Shown piece by piece: positions 1-10,889 of a DNA stretch of 64,000 bases. The notes beneath the pieces are model-generated. The model was not told where the DNA came from. It saw only the letters and a list, made by a program, of their open reading frames with translations, and made no database searches. Position 1 is the stretch's first letter; each line of letters starts with the position of its first letter. The position numbers were made by a program, and so were the translations under genes. This stretch comes from Pseudomonas fluorescens (GTDB taxonomy: Bacteria; Pseudomonadota; Gammaproteobacteria; Pseudomonadales; Pseudomonadaceae), in assembly GCF_902497995.1 (NCBI RefSeq), contig NZ_CABVII010000001.1, forward strand, positions 248,001 to 312,000, in the 5' to 3' direction.

Positions 1-1119
1 CTGGAAGCCAGCACCGGCGGCGAAGGCCTGGAGCTGATCGACAGCGTCAACATCGACGCGTTGATCCTCGACGTCAATCTGCCGGACATGAGCGGTTTCG
101 ACATCGTGCGCAAACTGCGCGCCGAGGCGGTTACCGCCCTGCTGCCGGTGATTCACCTGTCGGCGGCCTCGATCCAGACCGGCGACATCATCACCGGCCT
201 GGACACCGGTGCCGATGCCTACCTGATTCACCCGGTGGACCCGGATGTGTTGCTGGCAACCCTGCGCACCTTGCTGCGAGTGCGGGAAACCGAGAACGCC
301 CTGCGTGACAGCGAGGCGCGGTTCAGGGAAATCTTTGTCAACGTGTCGGCGCCCATCGCCGTGCTGGACGCCGAGCTGAAAATCCACGAATGCAACCATG
401 CCTTCACGCAGATGATCCAGGACAATCGCAATCCGGACGCCCTGCGCGAGTGCTTTGCCGAAGACCAGGACGCGATCATCGACGAACTGCGCCTGCGCCT
501 GGCCTATGGCGAGCGCTGGAAAGGCACCCTGAGCATGCGGGTCCAGGGCACGGTCCGCGAAACCGAATGGCAGATTTCGCCCTACCGGACACCGGAATTG
601 AGCCTGGTGTTCGTCGAAGATGTCACCGCACACCGGCGCCGCGAACGCTCGCACCTGGCCCCGCGCGGCACCGAAGCCACCATCATGTTGCCCGCCAGTA
701 CCGATCTGATGGCCAGCGAAAACCGGCCGTCCCGCGTGGATCCGCGGGGTTGCGGTGAACATGTGCTGATTGTCGAGGACATGCCATCGGTGCGGATGTT
801 TGTCGCCGAAGTATTGGTGGATGCCGGTTACCGCTGCACGCAAGTGGGCGACATTGAAGGCGCTCTGGAGCGGTTGCAGAACGACGAGTCCATCGATCTG
901 CTGGTGACCGACGTCGGCCTGCCGCGCATGAGCGGTCGCGAACTGGCCGATGTGGCGCGGGGCTGGCGGGAAAAGTTGCCAATCCTGTTCATCACCGGTT
1001 ATGCCGAAACCGCAATCAACCGTCAGGTGTTTCTTGGCGAAGGCATGGAGATGCTGGTCAAGCCGTTCCAGATCAATGAGCTGCTGGACAAGGTCCGGCG
1101 CACTTTAGACGGCGCCTGA
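1..1119 (+). CDS. hybrid two-component protein, 5' end outside window, kinase core apparently deleted
   Basis: The frame is open from base 1, so the gene starts upstream. It shows a receiver domain with the phospho-Asp in LILDVNLPDMSG, then a PAS domain ending near FVEDVTAHRRRE, then only the tail of a HATPase domain (GTEATIMLPAS), then a second receiver (VLIVEDMPSVRMF, phospho-Asp in DLLVTDVGLPRMSG, ITGYAE, LVKPF). In this architecture a HisKA domain and most of the HATPase (roughly 200 residues) normally lie between the PAS and the last receiver. Here the PAS helix runs straight into the HATPase end at about bases 640-665, in frame. The protein can still accept phosphate but should not autophosphorylate, unless the missing part is supplied by a partner. 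Assignment of domains is firm; loss by deletion is inferred. Confidence 0.85.
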   Translation: MEASTGGEGLELIDSVNIDALILDVNLPDMSGFDIVRKLRAEAVTALLPVIHLSAASIQTGDIITGLDTGADAYLIHPVDPDVLLATLRTLLRVRETENALRDSEARFREIFVNVSAPIAVLDAELKIHECNHAFTQMIQDNRNPDALRECFAEDQDAIIDELRLRLAYGERWKGTLSMRVQGTVRETEWQISPYRTPELSLVFVEDVTAHRRRERSHLAPRGTEATIMLPASTDLMASENRPSRVDPRGCGEHVLIVEDMPSVRMFVAEVLVDAGYRCTQVGDIEGALERLQNDESIDLLVTDVGLPRMSGRELADVARGWREKLPILFITGYAETAINRQVFLGEGMEMLVKPFQINELLDKVRRTLDGA

Positions 1120-1129
1120 CACATCGCCA

Positions 1130-1213
1130 TCGCGGGCAAGCCCGCTCCCACAGGGGTCTGTGTCGTTCACAAGTAATGTGGGCAACCAATCCACTGTGCG
1201 GGCTTGCCCGCGA
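1130..1213. repeat. REPIN: inverted pair of REP sequences
   Basis: GCGGGCAAGCCCGCTCCCACAG and its partial inverted copy (TGTGCGGGCTTGCCCGCGATG) flank a short loop, downstream of the hybrid two-component gene and convergent with the UvrA-like gene. Typical Pseudomonas extragenic palindromes, spread by RAYT transposases encoded elsewhere. Confidence 0.85.
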
Positions 1214-1238
1214 TGACGTCGGCACAATCAACACAAAC

Positions 1239-3872
1239 TCAAACTCCAAGCACTCTGGCCAAAAACGGCGCCGTCCGGCTCTTCCTGCTTTTAGCCACCT
1301 TCTGCGGCGTCCCCGCCACCACGATCTTCCCCCCCTGATCCCCCGCCCCCGGGCCGATATCGATTACCCAGTCGCTTTGCGCCACCACACGCATTTCATG
1401 TTCGACAACGATCACCGTATGCCCCGCTGTCACCAGCGTATTCAACTGTTCGAGCAAGCGATCGACGTCCCGTGGATGCAAGCCGGTAGTGGGCTCATCG
1501 AGCACATACAAGGTCGCCCCACGCTGGTTGCGTTGCAGTTCGGTGGCCAGTTTGATCCGCTGGGCCTCGCCACCCGACAATTCGGTCGCAGGCTGGCCGA
1601 GGCGCAGGTAGCCCAGACCGATATCGCGCAGGACCTCCAGCGAGCGGCGGATCCCCGGTTGTCCGATGAACACCTCGACCGCTTCGTCCACCGTCAGCTG
1701 CAACACCTGAGCGATGTTCAAACCTTGCCAGATGATCGACAGGGTCTCGGGGTTGTAGCGCGCACCATGGCAGGTCGGGCACGGCGCGTAGACGCTGGCC
1801 ATGAACAGCAACTCGACGCTGACAAAGCCTTCGCCTTCGCAGGTCGCGCACCGTCCCTTGGCGACGTTGAAAGAGAATTGGCCGGCGTCATAGCCTTCGG
1901 CCTGGGCTTGGGGGGTGGCGGCGTAGAGCTTGCGCACGTTGTCGAACAGCCCGGTGTAGGTCGCCAGGTTCGAACGGGGGGTGCGGCCGATGGGTTTCTG
2001 ATCTACCTGGACCAGACGCTTGATTGACGCCAGGCCCGCAGTGACCTGGCCGCCGCTGACTTGCGGCGCATCGTCCTCCAGGCTCAACGCTTCAGCCTCG
2101 CTGTCACTGGCGGCGCGCCCGAGATGCGCACCCACCAGCTCCAGCAGCGCCTGGCTGACCAGGCTCGATTTGCCGGAACCCGACACACCGGTCACCGCCG
2201 TGAAGCAGCCCAGCGGAAACGCCGCGCCGAGGTTGTTCAGGTTATTGCGAGTGATGCCTTCCAGCCGCAGCCAGTCGGTCGCCTGGCGGCAGACCCGTGA
2301 CTGGGTGAGCTGTTCGGCGAACAGGTAGGCGCGAGTCCGGGAGTGAGTGACGTCGGCCAACCCTGGCGGCGGTCCGCTGTAGAGGATCCGGCCGCCATGC
2401 TCGCCAGCTTCCGGGCCAACGTCGATCAGCCAGTCGGCGCGGCGCATGGTTTCCAGGTCATGCTCGACCACGAACAAGGTGTTGCCAGCGGCTTTGAGTC
2501 GTTGCAGGGCTTCGAACAGTGCCTCGCCATCCGCCGGGTGCAGACCGGCCGACGGCTCATCCAGCACGTAGATCACGCCGAACAACTGCGAACCCAATTG
2601 CGTCGCCAGGCGCAGACGCTGCAACTCGCCGGATGACAAGGTCGGCGTGCTGCGTTCCAGGGCGAGGTAACCGAGGCCCAGATCAGTCAAGGTGCTGACC
2701 CGCTCCAGCAAGTCCTGGGCGATCCGTTGCGCGGCCAGGCGTTTTTCCACCGACAGGTTGGGCGTGTGGCGCACGTCCGGCGCATTGGCATGACCGCTGG
2801 CGCCATAGGCCACCCGCTGCTCACGGGCTTCGCGGGTCTGACGGTGCGTCAACACCTCGCCGGCCTCATCGGCCTGTTCGAGGTAGCTGTGAGCCGCCAC
2901 CGGCTTCAAGACTTCGGCCACCTGCAGCAACGGCATCTGCGACAGCTCACCGATGTCGTAACCGGCAAAAGTCACCGACAACGCCTCGCGCTTGAGCCGT
3001 TTGCCGTTGCACAACGGGCATGGACTGCCAAGCATGAATTGCGCCACGCGCTTTTTCATCAGGGCGCTTTGAGAGTGAGTGAAGGTGTGCAGGATGTAGC
3101 GCCGGGCGCCGGTGAACGTCCCCTGGTAACTCGGTTCCATGTTGCGCTTGAGGGCGACTCTGGTTTCTTGCGGGGTGAGCCCGGCATACACCGGGACCGT
3201 CGGCGTTTCTTCGGTAAAGAGAATCCAGTCACGAACCTTCTTCGGCAGATCGCGCCAGGGCTTGTCGACGTCGTAGCCCATGGTCACCAGAATGTCCCGC
3301 AGGTTCTGCCCCTGCCAGGCTGTGGGCCAGGATGCGACGGCACGCTGGCGGATGGTCAGGGTCGGGTCGGGGACCATCAAGGCTTCAGTGACCTCATACA
3401 CCCGGCCCAGACCATGGCATTGCGTGCACGCCCCCTGTGGCGTGTTGGGCGAGAAGTCTTCGGCATACAGCATCGGCTGTCCCGGCGGATAGCTGCCGGC
3501 CCGGGAATACAGCATGCGGATCAGGCTCGACAACGTGGTCACGCTGCCCACCGACGACCGTGTGCTCGGCGTGCCCCGCTGCTGCTGCAAGGCCACGGCG
3601 GGCGGCAAGCCGTCGATCGAGTCGACGTCCGGCACCCCGACCTGATCGATCAGGCGCCGCGCGTAAGGCGCCACGGATTCGAAATAGCGGCGTTGCGCCT
3701 CTGCGTAGAGGGTCGAGAACGCCAGCGAGGACTTCCCCGAACCGGAGACCCCGGTGAACACCACCAGGGCATCGCGGGGAATATCGACATCGACGTTCTT
3801 GAGGTTGTGTTCCCGGGCGCCGCGCACCCTGACCATGCCGGAGGGAGGGTTGGAGGTGCGCTTGTCAGTCAT
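1239..3872 (-). CDS. UvrA2-type excinuclease ABC ATPase paralogue
   Basis: Two ABC ATPase modules: Walker [10 protein letters not shown] near residue 40 and again near 565, signature motifs [12 protein letters not shown] and [12 protein letters not shown], Walker B with [13 protein letters not shown]. Zinc-finger type Cys pairs are present ([32 protein letters not shown]). At 877 residues it is shorter than canonical UvrA (about 940). The segment between the first ATPase half and the CTQCHGLG motif is short, consistent with absence of the UvrB-binding domain that defines UvrA2. UvrA2 proteins have been linked to DNA damage and DNA-intercalating drug tolerance. The ATG start is preceded by AGGG. 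The gene stands alone between REP elements, convergent with the hybrid two-component gene. Confidence 0.88.
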   Translation of the reverse strand: MTDKRTSNPPSGMVRVRGAREHNLKNVDVDIPRDALVVFTGVSGSGKSSLAFSTLYAEAQRRYFESVAPYARRLIDQVGVPDVDSIDGLPPAVALQQQRGTPSTRSSVGSVTTLSSLIRMLYSRAGSYPPGQPMLYAEDFSPNTPQGACTQCHGLGRVYEVTEALMVPDPTLTIRQRAVASWPTAWQGQNLRDILVTMGYDVDKPWRDLPKKVRDWILFTEETPTVPVYAGLTPQETRVALKRNMEPSYQGTFTGARRYILHTFTHSQSALMKKRVAQFMLGSPCPLCNGKRLKREALSVTFAGYDIGELSQMPLLQVAEVLKPVAAHSYLEQADEAGEVLTHRQTREAREQRVAYGASGHANAPDVRHTPNLSVEKRLAAQRIAQDLLERVSTLTDLGLGYLALERSTPTLSSGELQRLRLATQLGSQLFGVIYVLDEPSAGLHPADGEALFEALQRLKAAGNTLFVVEHDLETMRRADWLIDVGPEAGEHGGRILYSGPPPGLADVTHSRTRAYLFAEQLTQSRVCRQATDWLRLEGITRNNLNNLGAAFPLGCFTAVTGVSGSGKSSLVSQALLELVGAHLGRAASDSEAEALSLEDDAPQVSGGQVTAGLASIKRLVQVDQKPIGRTPRSNLATYTGLFDNVRKLYAATPQAQAEGYDAGQFSFNVAKGRCATCEGEGFVSVELLFMASVYAPCPTCHGARYNPETLSIIWQGLNIAQVLQLTVDEAVEVFIGQPGIRRSLEVLRDIGLGYLRLGQPATELSGGEAQRIKLATELQRNQRGATLYVLDEPTTGLHPRDVDRLLEQLNTLVTAGHTVIVVEHEMRVVAQSDWVIDIGPGAGDQGGKIVVAGTPQKVAKSRKSRTAPFLARVLGV

Positions 3873-3933
3873 GGGCAGCCCTGATAGGAAGGTTCAAAGG
3901 AATGATTAATAGCCAAGGTCTGCACGTCATCAA

Positions 3934-4025
3934 CTGTGGGAGCGAGCTTGCTCGCGAAAGCGGTGGGTCAGGCGACCTCTTTATCGACTGAAAGACCGCT
4001 ATCGCGAGCAAGCTCGCTCCCACAG
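3934..4025. repeat. REPIN
   Basis: CTGTGGGAGCGAGCTTGCTC and its inverse GAGCAAGCTCGCTCCCACAG bound a roughly 50-bp loop between the UvrA2 gene and the histidine kinase gene. The whole unit can fold as one long hairpin. Confidence 0.9.
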
Positions 4026-4033
4026 TGATTGGG

Positions 4034-6175
4034 TCAGCGGTTGAGCACCGCGCGGACCATTTGGGTGAGCGCCTCGGGGCCATAGGGTTTGCTCAGCAGA
4101 TGAGTGTCGGGGCTGAGCTGGTGATTGCGCGAAATAATGTCACGGGTGTGGCCGGAGGTGAACAGGATCGGCACCGGCGGCGTCTGCACACTGGCCCAGG
4201 CGGCCAGGTCCGAACTCTTGATCAGGCCGGGCATGACCACATCGGTGAAAATCAGGTCCACCGCCACGCCTTCGAGCAACATCTGCATGGCCGTGTCGCC
4301 GTTCCCGGCGGTCAGGACTTGATAGCCTTCCTCGCGCAGCAACTCGACCGCCGCGCTGCGCACCGCCTCGTTATCCTCGACCACCAGCACGGTTTCGTTG
4401 CCGCCTTGCCGTTGAGGATCAGGCAGGGTTGATTCACCGGGCAGCGCACGCAAGCTGCGCGGGAAATACAGCTGCACCCGGGTGCCCTGCCCCGGGACAC
4501 TGGACATTTCGATATGCCCGCCGCTTTGCTTGACGAACCCGAACACCATGCTCAGGCCCAGCCCTGTGCCCTGACCATCGGCCTTGGTGGTGAAAAACGG
4601 TTCGAACGCGTGCCCGAGCACTTCGGGTGACATGCCGACGCCGCTGTCCGCCACCGCAACGCAGACGAAATCCCCAGGCACAATGCCCTTGCCCGCACAG
4701 AACCTTGCGTCGAGTGCAATATTGCCAGCACTCAGCTTGATCGTTCCTTCGCCTTGCATGGCGTCACGGGCATTGATCGCCAGGTTGAGGATCGCGTTTT
4801 CCAGTTGATTGCGATCCACATACAGATGCCAGGCGTCTTCAGGTGTCGCCACGCTGATCTGGATGGTTTCCCCCAGAGCCCGCTGCAACAGCTCAGCCAG
4901 GCCGTCGAAGATTTGTCGCGGATCGCAGACTGCCGGGGACAAGGGCTGGCGGCGGGCAAACGCCAGCAGTTGCGAGGACAGCTTGGCGCCGCGCTCGACC
5001 GCGGCAATCGAGGCACTGACCCGGCGCTGCACGTTGGCATTGTCCGGTTCATGCCGCGCCAACAAATGCAGGTTGCCGGCGATCACCTGCAACAGGTTGT
5101 TGAAGTCATGGGCCACGCCGCCGGTAAGGCCGCCAATGGCTTCGAGCTTCTGTGATTGACGCAATTGCTCTTCAGCGGCCAGCCGCGCTTCGACTTCATC
5201 GGCGACGCGCTGCTCCAGGTTGCGGGTGAACCTGAGCAAGGATTCTTCGGCCGTCTTGCGTTCATGGATATCGATCAACACCCCGGGAAAACGAAACGGT
5301 TCGCCCTGCTCGTTGAACTCGCAGCAGCCACTCGCCTGCACCCACAGATAACTGCCATCCGGACGCAGGACCCGATATTCGGCGTTGAAGGGTTCGCCGG
5401 TTTCCACCGATTGACTGATCTGTTCCTGAACCCAACTGCGGTCGTCTGGATGGATGTGTGCCTGGGCGATGTCCGTTGGCAGGTTGGCCAGGTTTTGCTC
5501 GGCCGGGTAGGAAAAGGTGCGGGCGAAGCGTTCGTCGCCGGACAGCACATTGCCCTTGATGTCCCAGACGAACGAGCCGAGCAAGGCGCCGGCATTGAGC
5601 GCCAGGCGCACCCGTTCATTGTCGGCGCGATAGGCGTCTTCGGCTGCGCGACGGCGACGTTCGGAAATCACATGTTCGGTGGTGTCGACCACCATCGCCA
5701 TGACCCCGGCCGGTTTTCCGTCATCATCGGCCACCGGGCTGTAATACAGGTCCAGCCAGACGTCTTCGGGGATCCCGTCGCGCAGTAGCACCAGCTCTTT
5801 ATTGCGAAAGGACAACGTGCCGCCCGCCAGGCAGGTGTCGACCACATGTCGATTGAACTCGGCCACTTCCGGCCAGCCCAGTTCCACCGGGGAACCCAAC
5901 AGATAAGGATGGCGGCCACCGGCGAACTTCGAGTACGCGTCGTTATAGATCATGTAACCAGGGCGACCCCAGAGCATCACCATCGGCAACGGCGAAGCGA
6001 GCATCAACTGCACTGCGCTGCACAGGCTTGCGGGCCAGGCGTCCATCTTCCCCAGCTCGGTCAGGCTCCAGTCGAACGCGCGAATACGCCCGGCCATTTC
6101 ACCGCTCCAGCCGGCACATCCGTGGCTATCGTCTAGAAACTGCATCGGCTGGCTCTTTTTTCCCTGGAATGACAC
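4034..6175 (-). CDS. hybrid sensor histidine kinase (PAS-PAS-HisKA-HATPase-REC)
   Basis: A 713-residue soluble kinase with no membrane segment. Two PAS domains: one around 50-165 (WGRPGYMIYNDAY) and one around 190-305 with the PAS-fold VLRPDGSYLWVQ. A coiled-coil linker (320-345) leads to the phospho-accepting His356 in GGVAHDFNNLL. The HATPase N, G1 and G2 boxes follow (NLAINARDAM, VADSGVGM, GTGLGLS), then a C-terminal receiver from about 590 (VLVVEDNEAVRS, phospho-Asp in DLIFTDVVMP, SKPYG). The HDFNNLL-type H-box is common in single-gene hybrid kinases that pass phosphate to their own receiver. The given start is GTG at 6175; an ATG at 6145 (MQFLDDSHG) is an equally plausible start. No cognate output regulator adjoins it, so its signal and target are unknown. 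Confidence 0.9.
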   Translation of the reverse strand: MSFQGKKSQPMQFLDDSHGCAGWSGEMAGRIRAFDWSLTELGKMDAWPASLCSAVQLMLASPLPMVMLWGRPGYMIYNDAYSKFAGGRHPYLLGSPVELGWPEVAEFNRHVVDTCLAGGTLSFRNKELVLLRDGIPEDVWLDLYYSPVADDDGKPAGVMAMVVDTTEHVISERRRRAAEDAYRADNERVRLALNAGALLGSFVWDIKGNVLSGDERFARTFSYPAEQNLANLPTDIAQAHIHPDDRSWVQEQISQSVETGEPFNAEYRVLRPDGSYLWVQASGCCEFNEQGEPFRFPGVLIDIHERKTAEESLLRFTRNLEQRVADEVEARLAAEEQLRQSQKLEAIGGLTGGVAHDFNNLLQVIAGNLHLLARHEPDNANVQRRVSASIAAVERGAKLSSQLLAFARRQPLSPAVCDPRQIFDGLAELLQRALGETIQISVATPEDAWHLYVDRNQLENAILNLAINARDAMQGEGTIKLSAGNIALDARFCAGKGIVPGDFVCVAVADSGVGMSPEVLGHAFEPFFTTKADGQGTGLGLSMVFGFVKQSGGHIEMSSVPGQGTRVQLYFPRSLRALPGESTLPDPQRQGGNETVLVVEDNEAVRSAAVELLREEGYQVLTAGNGDTAMQMLLEGVAVDLIFTDVVMPGLIKSSDLAAWASVQTPPVPILFTSGHTRDIISRNHQLSPDTHLLSKPYGPEALTQMVRAVLNR

Positions 6176-6235
6176 CTGTTTGCTTCGAGCACTTGGCGCG
6201 CCAATGGTTCATTGACGTATCACTGATTCACCCCT

Positions 6236-6270
6236 TGTAGGAGCGAGCTCGCTCCGGGCGGCATTCCGAC
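6236..6270. repeat. repeat motif also found at 27016
   Basis: TGTAGGAGCGAGCTCGCTCC followed by GGGCGGCATTCCGACGATG. The tail GCTCCGGGCGGC-TTCCGACGATG recurs almost unchanged at 27028-27052, so this is a second extragenic repeat type distinct from the plain REPs. Confidence 0.6.
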
Positions 6271-6289
6271 GATGAGGATGACCACGACC

Positions 6290-6378
6290 TGTAGAGCCGG
6301 CTTGCTGGCGAAAGCGGTGTGTCAGTTACACAGATGTTGAATGTGCTGACGCTTTCGCCAGCAAGCCGGCTCCTACAA
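6290..6378. repeat. REPIN
   Basis: AGCCGGCTTGCTGGCGAAAG and the inverse CTTTCGCCAGCAAGCCGGCT enclose a variable loop, immediately downstream of dnaE2 and upstream of the histidine kinase gene. Confidence 0.88.
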
Positions 6379-6392
6379 GGGATGGCAGGGAT

Positions 6393-9300
6393 TCAACGGA
6401 AATCCCGGCTGCGCACGCTGATGCCGTCCAGCAACCGGCTCAGGTCGCTCAAGCGTCCGGCAATCAGGTGGCGCACTTCGCCTTCCTGTTCCCAGCGCCC
6501 GTCGACCTTGAGCAACTGCGAGCCGACCAGCACCTGTCGCTGCCGGTCGGCCAGGTCGCGCCAGACCACCACGTTGACGTTGCCGAACTCGTCTTCAAGG
6601 GTGACGAAGGTCACTCCACTGGCGGTGCCCGGGCGTTGCCGGCCGGTCACCAGCCCGGCGACGCTGACCTGTCGACCGTGCTCGACCTCCATCAGTTCTT
6701 TCGAACTGCGGCAACGCCGGGCTTTCAATTCACCCCGCAGCAAGGCCAGCGGATGCGGCCCGAGGGTGGTGCCGACACTGTTGTAATCGGCCAGCAGGTC
6801 CTCGCCCACGGTAGGTTTGGGCAACGACACAGCGTCTTCCTCCTGGCTCGGCAGCCCGGCAAACAAACCGAGCTGTTTGTGCACACCCGCCACTTCCCAG
6901 CGCGCCCGATGCCGGTCTCCGGCCAGCCCACGCAGCGCCCCGGCATCGGCCAGTCGTTCCTGGGCACGGGCATCGAGTCGCGCCCGTTCGCCGAGGTCGG
7001 CAATGTCGATGAACATCCCCTTCGATCGTGCCGCTTCGATGCGCCGGGCATCGTCCTCGCGAAACCCCTTGATCATCCGCAAACCCATGCGAATCGCCGG
7101 CTGCGCACCGGTGAGCGGCTCCAGGCTGCAATCCCAGTCGCTGGCCCGCACGTCCACCGGGCGAATCTGCAAGTGGTGCCGGCGCGCGTCCTGCAGAATC
7201 TGGTCCGGGCTGTAGAAACCCATGGGCCAACTGTTGATCAGCGCACAGGCGAAGGCCGCCGGCTCGTGGCATTTCAACCAGCAACTGGCGTAGGTCAGCA
7301 AGGCAAAACTGGCGGCGTGGGACTCGGGGAAACCGTAGCTGCCAAAGCCTTTGATCTGTTCGAAGATCAGCGCGGCGAACTCGGGCGTATAGCCATTTTT
7401 CTTCATCCCGGCGGCCAGGCGATCCTTGTGCGGCTCCAGTCCGCCGTGGCGTTTCCAGGCGGCCATGGAACGGCGCAATTGATCGGCTTCGCCGGGGCTG
7501 TAGTCGGCGGCGACGATGGCGATCTGCATCACCTGTTCCTGGAACAGTGGCACGCCCAGGGTGCGTTTGAGCACGGCTTCCAGTTCCGGGGAGGGATAAG
7601 TCTCGGGCTCTTCCTTGTTTCGCCGCCGCAGATAAGGGTGGACCATGCCGCCCTGAATCGGCCCCGGACGCACGATCGCGACCTCGATCACCAGGTCATA
7701 GAAGGTCCGGGGCTTGAGCCTCGGCAGCATCGACATCTGCGCCCGGGACTCGATCTGGAACACACCGACGGTGTCGGCATGGCCGATCATGTCGTAGGTT
7801 TGCCGGTCTTCGGCCGGTACCGTGGCCAGGCTCAAATCCAGGTTGCGGTGCCGACGCAAAAGATCAAAGCAGCGGCGAATCGCGCTGAGCATGCCCAGGG
7901 CCAGAATATCGACCTTGAGCAGCCCGACCGCGTCCAGATCGTCCTTGTCCCACTGAATGATGGTGCGATCGGCCATGGCGGCGTTTTCCACCGGCACCAG
8001 GCTGTCCAGGGGCTGCTCGGAAATCACGAAACCGCCGGGGTGCTGGGACAGGTGCCGGGGGAAGCCAATCAACTGCCCGGTCAAACTCAACACCCGGCGC
8101 AACACCGGGCTGTCGGGGTCGAAACCGCCTTCGCGCAGGCGCTCCACGGGGGGTGTTTCATCGTTCCAGTGGCCGCAGCAACCGGCCAGGGCATTGACCT
8201 GGTCCGGCGGCAACCCCAAGGCCTTGGCCACATCACGCACCGCGCCGGCCGAATGATAGGTGCTGACCACCGCGGTCAGCGCCGCACGGGTTCGGCCATA
8301 ACGCCGGAACACGTACTGCAGGACTTCTTCACGCCGCTCGTGTTCGAAATCGACGTCGATGTCCGGCGGTTCGTTGCGTTCTTTGGAGAGAAAGCGTTCG
8401 AACAACAGCGTGGTGCGATCCGGATCGATTTCCGTGATCCCCAGGGCAAAGCACACCGCCGAGTTGGCGGCCGAACCACGACCCTGACAAAGAATCCGTT
8501 GCTCGCGGGCGAAACGCACAATGTCGTGAACCGTGAGGAAATAGCTTTCGTAGCCCAGTTCGGCGATCAGCTGCAGTTCCTTGTCGATCTGCAGCAACAC
8601 CTTGGCTTGCGGGCCTTGTGGCCAGCGCCACGCAATGCCCTGCTCAGTCAACAGCCGCAGCCAGGAGGTGGCCGTATGCCCCTCGGGCACCAGCTCCCTA
8701 GGGTACTGATAACGCAACTGGCCAAGGTCGAACGTGCAGCGCCGGGCGATGTTCAGCGTTTCGTCGAGCAATGCTTGCGGATACAGATCGCCCAGGGCCT
8801 CGAGGCTGCGCAGATGGCGCTCGCCATTGGGGTGCAGGCGCAACCCGGCCTCGGCCACCGGCAGGTGATGACGGATCGCAGTCATGGTGTCCTGCAAGGC
8901 GCGCCGCCCGCGTGCATGCATGTGCACATCGCCGCTGGCCACCGCCGGGATGCACAGCGCCCTTGCCAGCCCCAGCAGTTCGTTCAGCCGCCGGATATCG
9001 TCCTGGCCCCGATGCAACTGGACCGCCAGCCACAGGCGTTCGGCGAAGGTCTGCTGCAGCCAGCGGCCGTTTTCAACGTCATCGACAGCGTCCGGTACCC
9101 ACAACACCAACAGTCCCGGCATCGGCTCGCTGAAGTCTTCGCGCAGCACCTGATACTGGCCTTTCTGCCTGCGACGCCGGGCCTGGGTAATCAGTCGGCA
9201 CAGGGCCTGGTAACCCTCAAGATTTTCTACCAGCAGCACCAGTTTCGGACCGTTTTCGATGCGTACTTCGCTGCCGATAATCAGCGGCAGTTCCACCGAC

Positions 9301-9470
9301 TTTGCCGCTTGCCAGGCACGGACGATGCCCGCCAGGGTGCACTCGTCGGTGATCGCCAGCGCTTGATAGCCGTGCTTTTTCGCCCGCTGAAAGAGTTCGA
9401 GGGCACTGGAGGCACCGCGCTGGAAACTGAAGTTCGACAGGCAGTGCAGTTCGGCATAATCGACCTTCAT
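6393..9470 (-). CDS. dnaE2: error-prone DNA polymerase DnaE2 (ImuC)
   Basis: A 1025-residue C-family polymerase, the usual DnaE2 size and shorter than replicative DnaE1. It begins with a PHP domain ([16 protein letters not shown]), contains the polymerase core ([14 protein letters not shown] and [15 protein letters not shown] carrying the catalytic Asp pair, [11 protein letters not shown]), and ends with an OB-fold region ([19 protein letters not shown]). The start is the ATG at 9470: it overlaps the imuB stop in an ATGA arrangement, whereas the longer reading would need a GTG inside imuB. DnaE2 does translesion synthesis with ImuB under SOS control. It is the last gene of the lexA2-imuA-imuB-dnaE2 operon. 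Confidence 0.97.
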   Translation of the reverse strand: MKVDYAELHCLSNFSFQRGASSALELFQRAKKHGYQALAITDECTLAGIVRAWQAAKSVELPLIIGSEVRIENGPKLVLLVENLEGYQALCRLITQARRRRQKGQYQVLREDFSEPMPGLLVLWVPDAVDDVENGRWLQQTFAERLWLAVQLHRGQDDIRRLNELLGLARALCIPAVASGDVHMHARGRRALQDTMTAIRHHLPVAEAGLRLHPNGERHLRSLEALGDLYPQALLDETLNIARRCTFDLGQLRYQYPRELVPEGHTATSWLRLLTEQGIAWRWPQGPQAKVLLQIDKELQLIAELGYESYFLTVHDIVRFAREQRILCQGRGSAANSAVCFALGITEIDPDRTTLLFERFLSKERNEPPDIDVDFEHERREEVLQYVFRRYGRTRAALTAVVSTYHSAGAVRDVAKALGLPPDQVNALAGCCGHWNDETPPVERLREGGFDPDSPVLRRVLSLTGQLIGFPRHLSQHPGGFVISEQPLDSLVPVENAAMADRTIIQWDKDDLDAVGLLKVDILALGMLSAIRRCFDLLRRHRNLDLSLATVPAEDRQTYDMIGHADTVGVFQIESRAQMSMLPRLKPRTFYDLVIEVAIVRPGPIQGGMVHPYLRRRNKEEPETYPSPELEAVLKRTLGVPLFQEQVMQIAIVAADYSPGEADQLRRSMAAWKRHGGLEPHKDRLAAGMKKNGYTPEFAALIFEQIKGFGSYGFPESHAASFALLTYASCWLKCHEPAAFACALINSWPMGFYSPDQILQDARRHHLQIRPVDVRASDWDCSLEPLTGAQPAIRMGLRMIKGFREDDARRIEAARSKGMFIDIADLGERARLDARAQERLADAGALRGLAGDRHRARWEVAGVHKQLGLFAGLPSQEEDAVSLPKPTVGEDLLADYNSVGTTLGPHPLALLRGELKARRCRSSKELMEVEHGRQVSVAGLVTGRQRPGTASGVTFVTLEDEFGNVNVVVWRDLADRQRQVLVGSQLLKVDGRWEQEGEVRHLIAGRLSDLSRLLDGISVRSRDFR

Positions 9471-10882
9471 GCGAACCAGCCCTGCAGCCACAACGGGCCG
9501 CCCTCACCCACCGCACGATAGGCCCAGCCCTGCTGGCCGGAGCGGGTTTCGATCAGGTAGTAATCGCGGCGCACGTCGGCACCGTCCCACCAGCCGGACT
9601 CGATGCGTTCCGGCCCCATGAGGATGCGCGTCGAGCTTTCGTGGACCGCCAAGGGTTCGGTCAGCAACCAGCCCGGACGCTGCACGGCCGAGAGCCCTGA
9701 ACAGGGCTGAGTGTCGACACGAGCCTGCCACGCGCACTCCGGCCGGTGATCGGCCTGGAACCGCAAGCCCTGCACCGCGTCATCCCCCAGCCGCGCGCGC
9801 AGGCGTTCGCGCAGTTGTTCCCAGGGCAAGGACTGCTGCGGGCGGTCGTCGAACAGTTCCTGGTACTGGGGAACGAAGGCCGGCAAGTCTTCGGCGCGCA
9901 GACGAAAACCGCGCACCGGGGCCTCGACCCGGACCTGTTCCAGCCGGCCCCTGGCCAGTTCGAAGAGCATCGCCGGATCGCGCTCGGCGCTGAGCAGGCC
10001 GACCTTGATCAGGCTGTCCGGCAACCCGGCGTGCTCCAGGTGCAGGTCAAAGCGCTGCACGCCGCTATCCCGGCCACACAGGAATGCAGAAAGATCACCG
10101 GTCAACCGGCGTAACGGAAACAGCAGTGCCTGATGGGACTGCACATCGAAATTGAGCTCGATGCGCACATCGAAGCGGTCCGGTGGCAAATAGAACGCCA
10201 GCGCCAGCCGACGGGTGCCCAGCAAGGCATCCAGGTGCTTGAGCACCTGGGCCTCGAAACGCCGGGCCAGACTCTGCCGGGGCAACGCCTGCACCTGACT
10301 CAGGGTGCGCAATCCCATGCGCGACAACGCCGTGGCGACACCCGCCTGCAACCCGATGCGGTCAATGGGCAACTGCCCCAGGTGATACTGCAAGGCTTGA
10401 TCGTCGGGCACCACCAGACCGTCATAGGCATTGGCCAATACCCGCGCCGCCACCGGGTTGGGCGCGGCAACGATGCGGTGGCGAAACCCCAGCTCGCCGA
10501 GTTCGGCGCGCAAGCGCGCTTCGAAGTGCGGCCAGGGCCCGAACAGCCCCAGGCTGGATTCGATTTCAAACACCACCGCCCGCGGGTAATGCACGCTGAC
10601 CTGGGAGCTGAACCGGTAGGCCCAGGCGGCGAGAAACTGCTGCCAATGCTCGATCTCGGCAGCGTCATATTCAGCCGTGACAAAACCTTTGCTCAGGGCC
10701 TGGGCGGCGGTCATCGACTGACCCGGACGCAAGCCCAGCGCCCGCGCCGAAGCGTTGACCGCCTGCAACACCCGACGCTGCGCCGGGCCAGTCAGCAGCG
10801 CCAGCGGCTCGTCGGGATCGGAGCGCTGACGCAGGACCGCGTCCAGCGCCAATTGCGGGAAGAGAATGCACACCCAGCGCAT
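9467..10882 (-). CDS. imuB: ImuB, catalytically inactive Y-family polymerase homologue
   Basis: A 471-residue protein that aligns with Y-family DNA polymerases over its first 350 residues but lacks their acidic active-site signatures: the N terminus reads [17 protein letters not shown] where polymerases have DxDxFYA, and [11 protein letters not shown] stands where the SxDExF motif would be. ImuB is known as the adaptor linking DnaE2 and the beta clamp. I chose the ATG at 10882 (MRWVC); the same frame runs open far upstream through imuA but that part is out-of-frame shadow. It overlaps dnaE2 by ATGA and follows imuA by 7 bases, so translation is probably coupled. Confidence 0.95.
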   Translation of the reverse strand: MRWVCILFPQLALDAVLRQRSDPDEPLALLTGPAQRRVLQAVNASARALGLRPGQSMTAAQALSKGFVTAEYDAAEIEHWQQFLAAWAYRFSSQVSVHYPRAVVFEIESSLGLFGPWPHFEARLRAELGELGFRHRIVAAPNPVAARVLANAYDGLVVPDDQALQYHLGQLPIDRIGLQAGVATALSRMGLRTLSQVQALPRQSLARRFEAQVLKHLDALLGTRRLALAFYLPPDRFDVRIELNFDVQSHQALLFPLRRLTGDLSAFLCGRDSGVQRFDLHLEHAGLPDSLIKVGLLSAERDPAMLFELARGRLEQVRVEAPVRGFRLRAEDLPAFVPQYQELFDDRPQQSLPWEQLRERLRARLGDDAVQGLRFQADHRPECAWQARVDTQPCSGLSAVQRPGWLLTEPLAVHESSTRILMGPERIESGWWDGADVRRDYYLIETRSGQQGWAYRAVGEGGPLWLQGWFA

Positions 10883-10889
10883 GGCAACC

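Noticed and set aside
6468..9521. A 1017-codon open frame on the plus strand opposite dnaE2
   Set aside because: It mirrors dnaE2 codons in GC-rich DNA, has no ribosome site or recognisable domain, and dnaE2 motifs are complete on the other strand.
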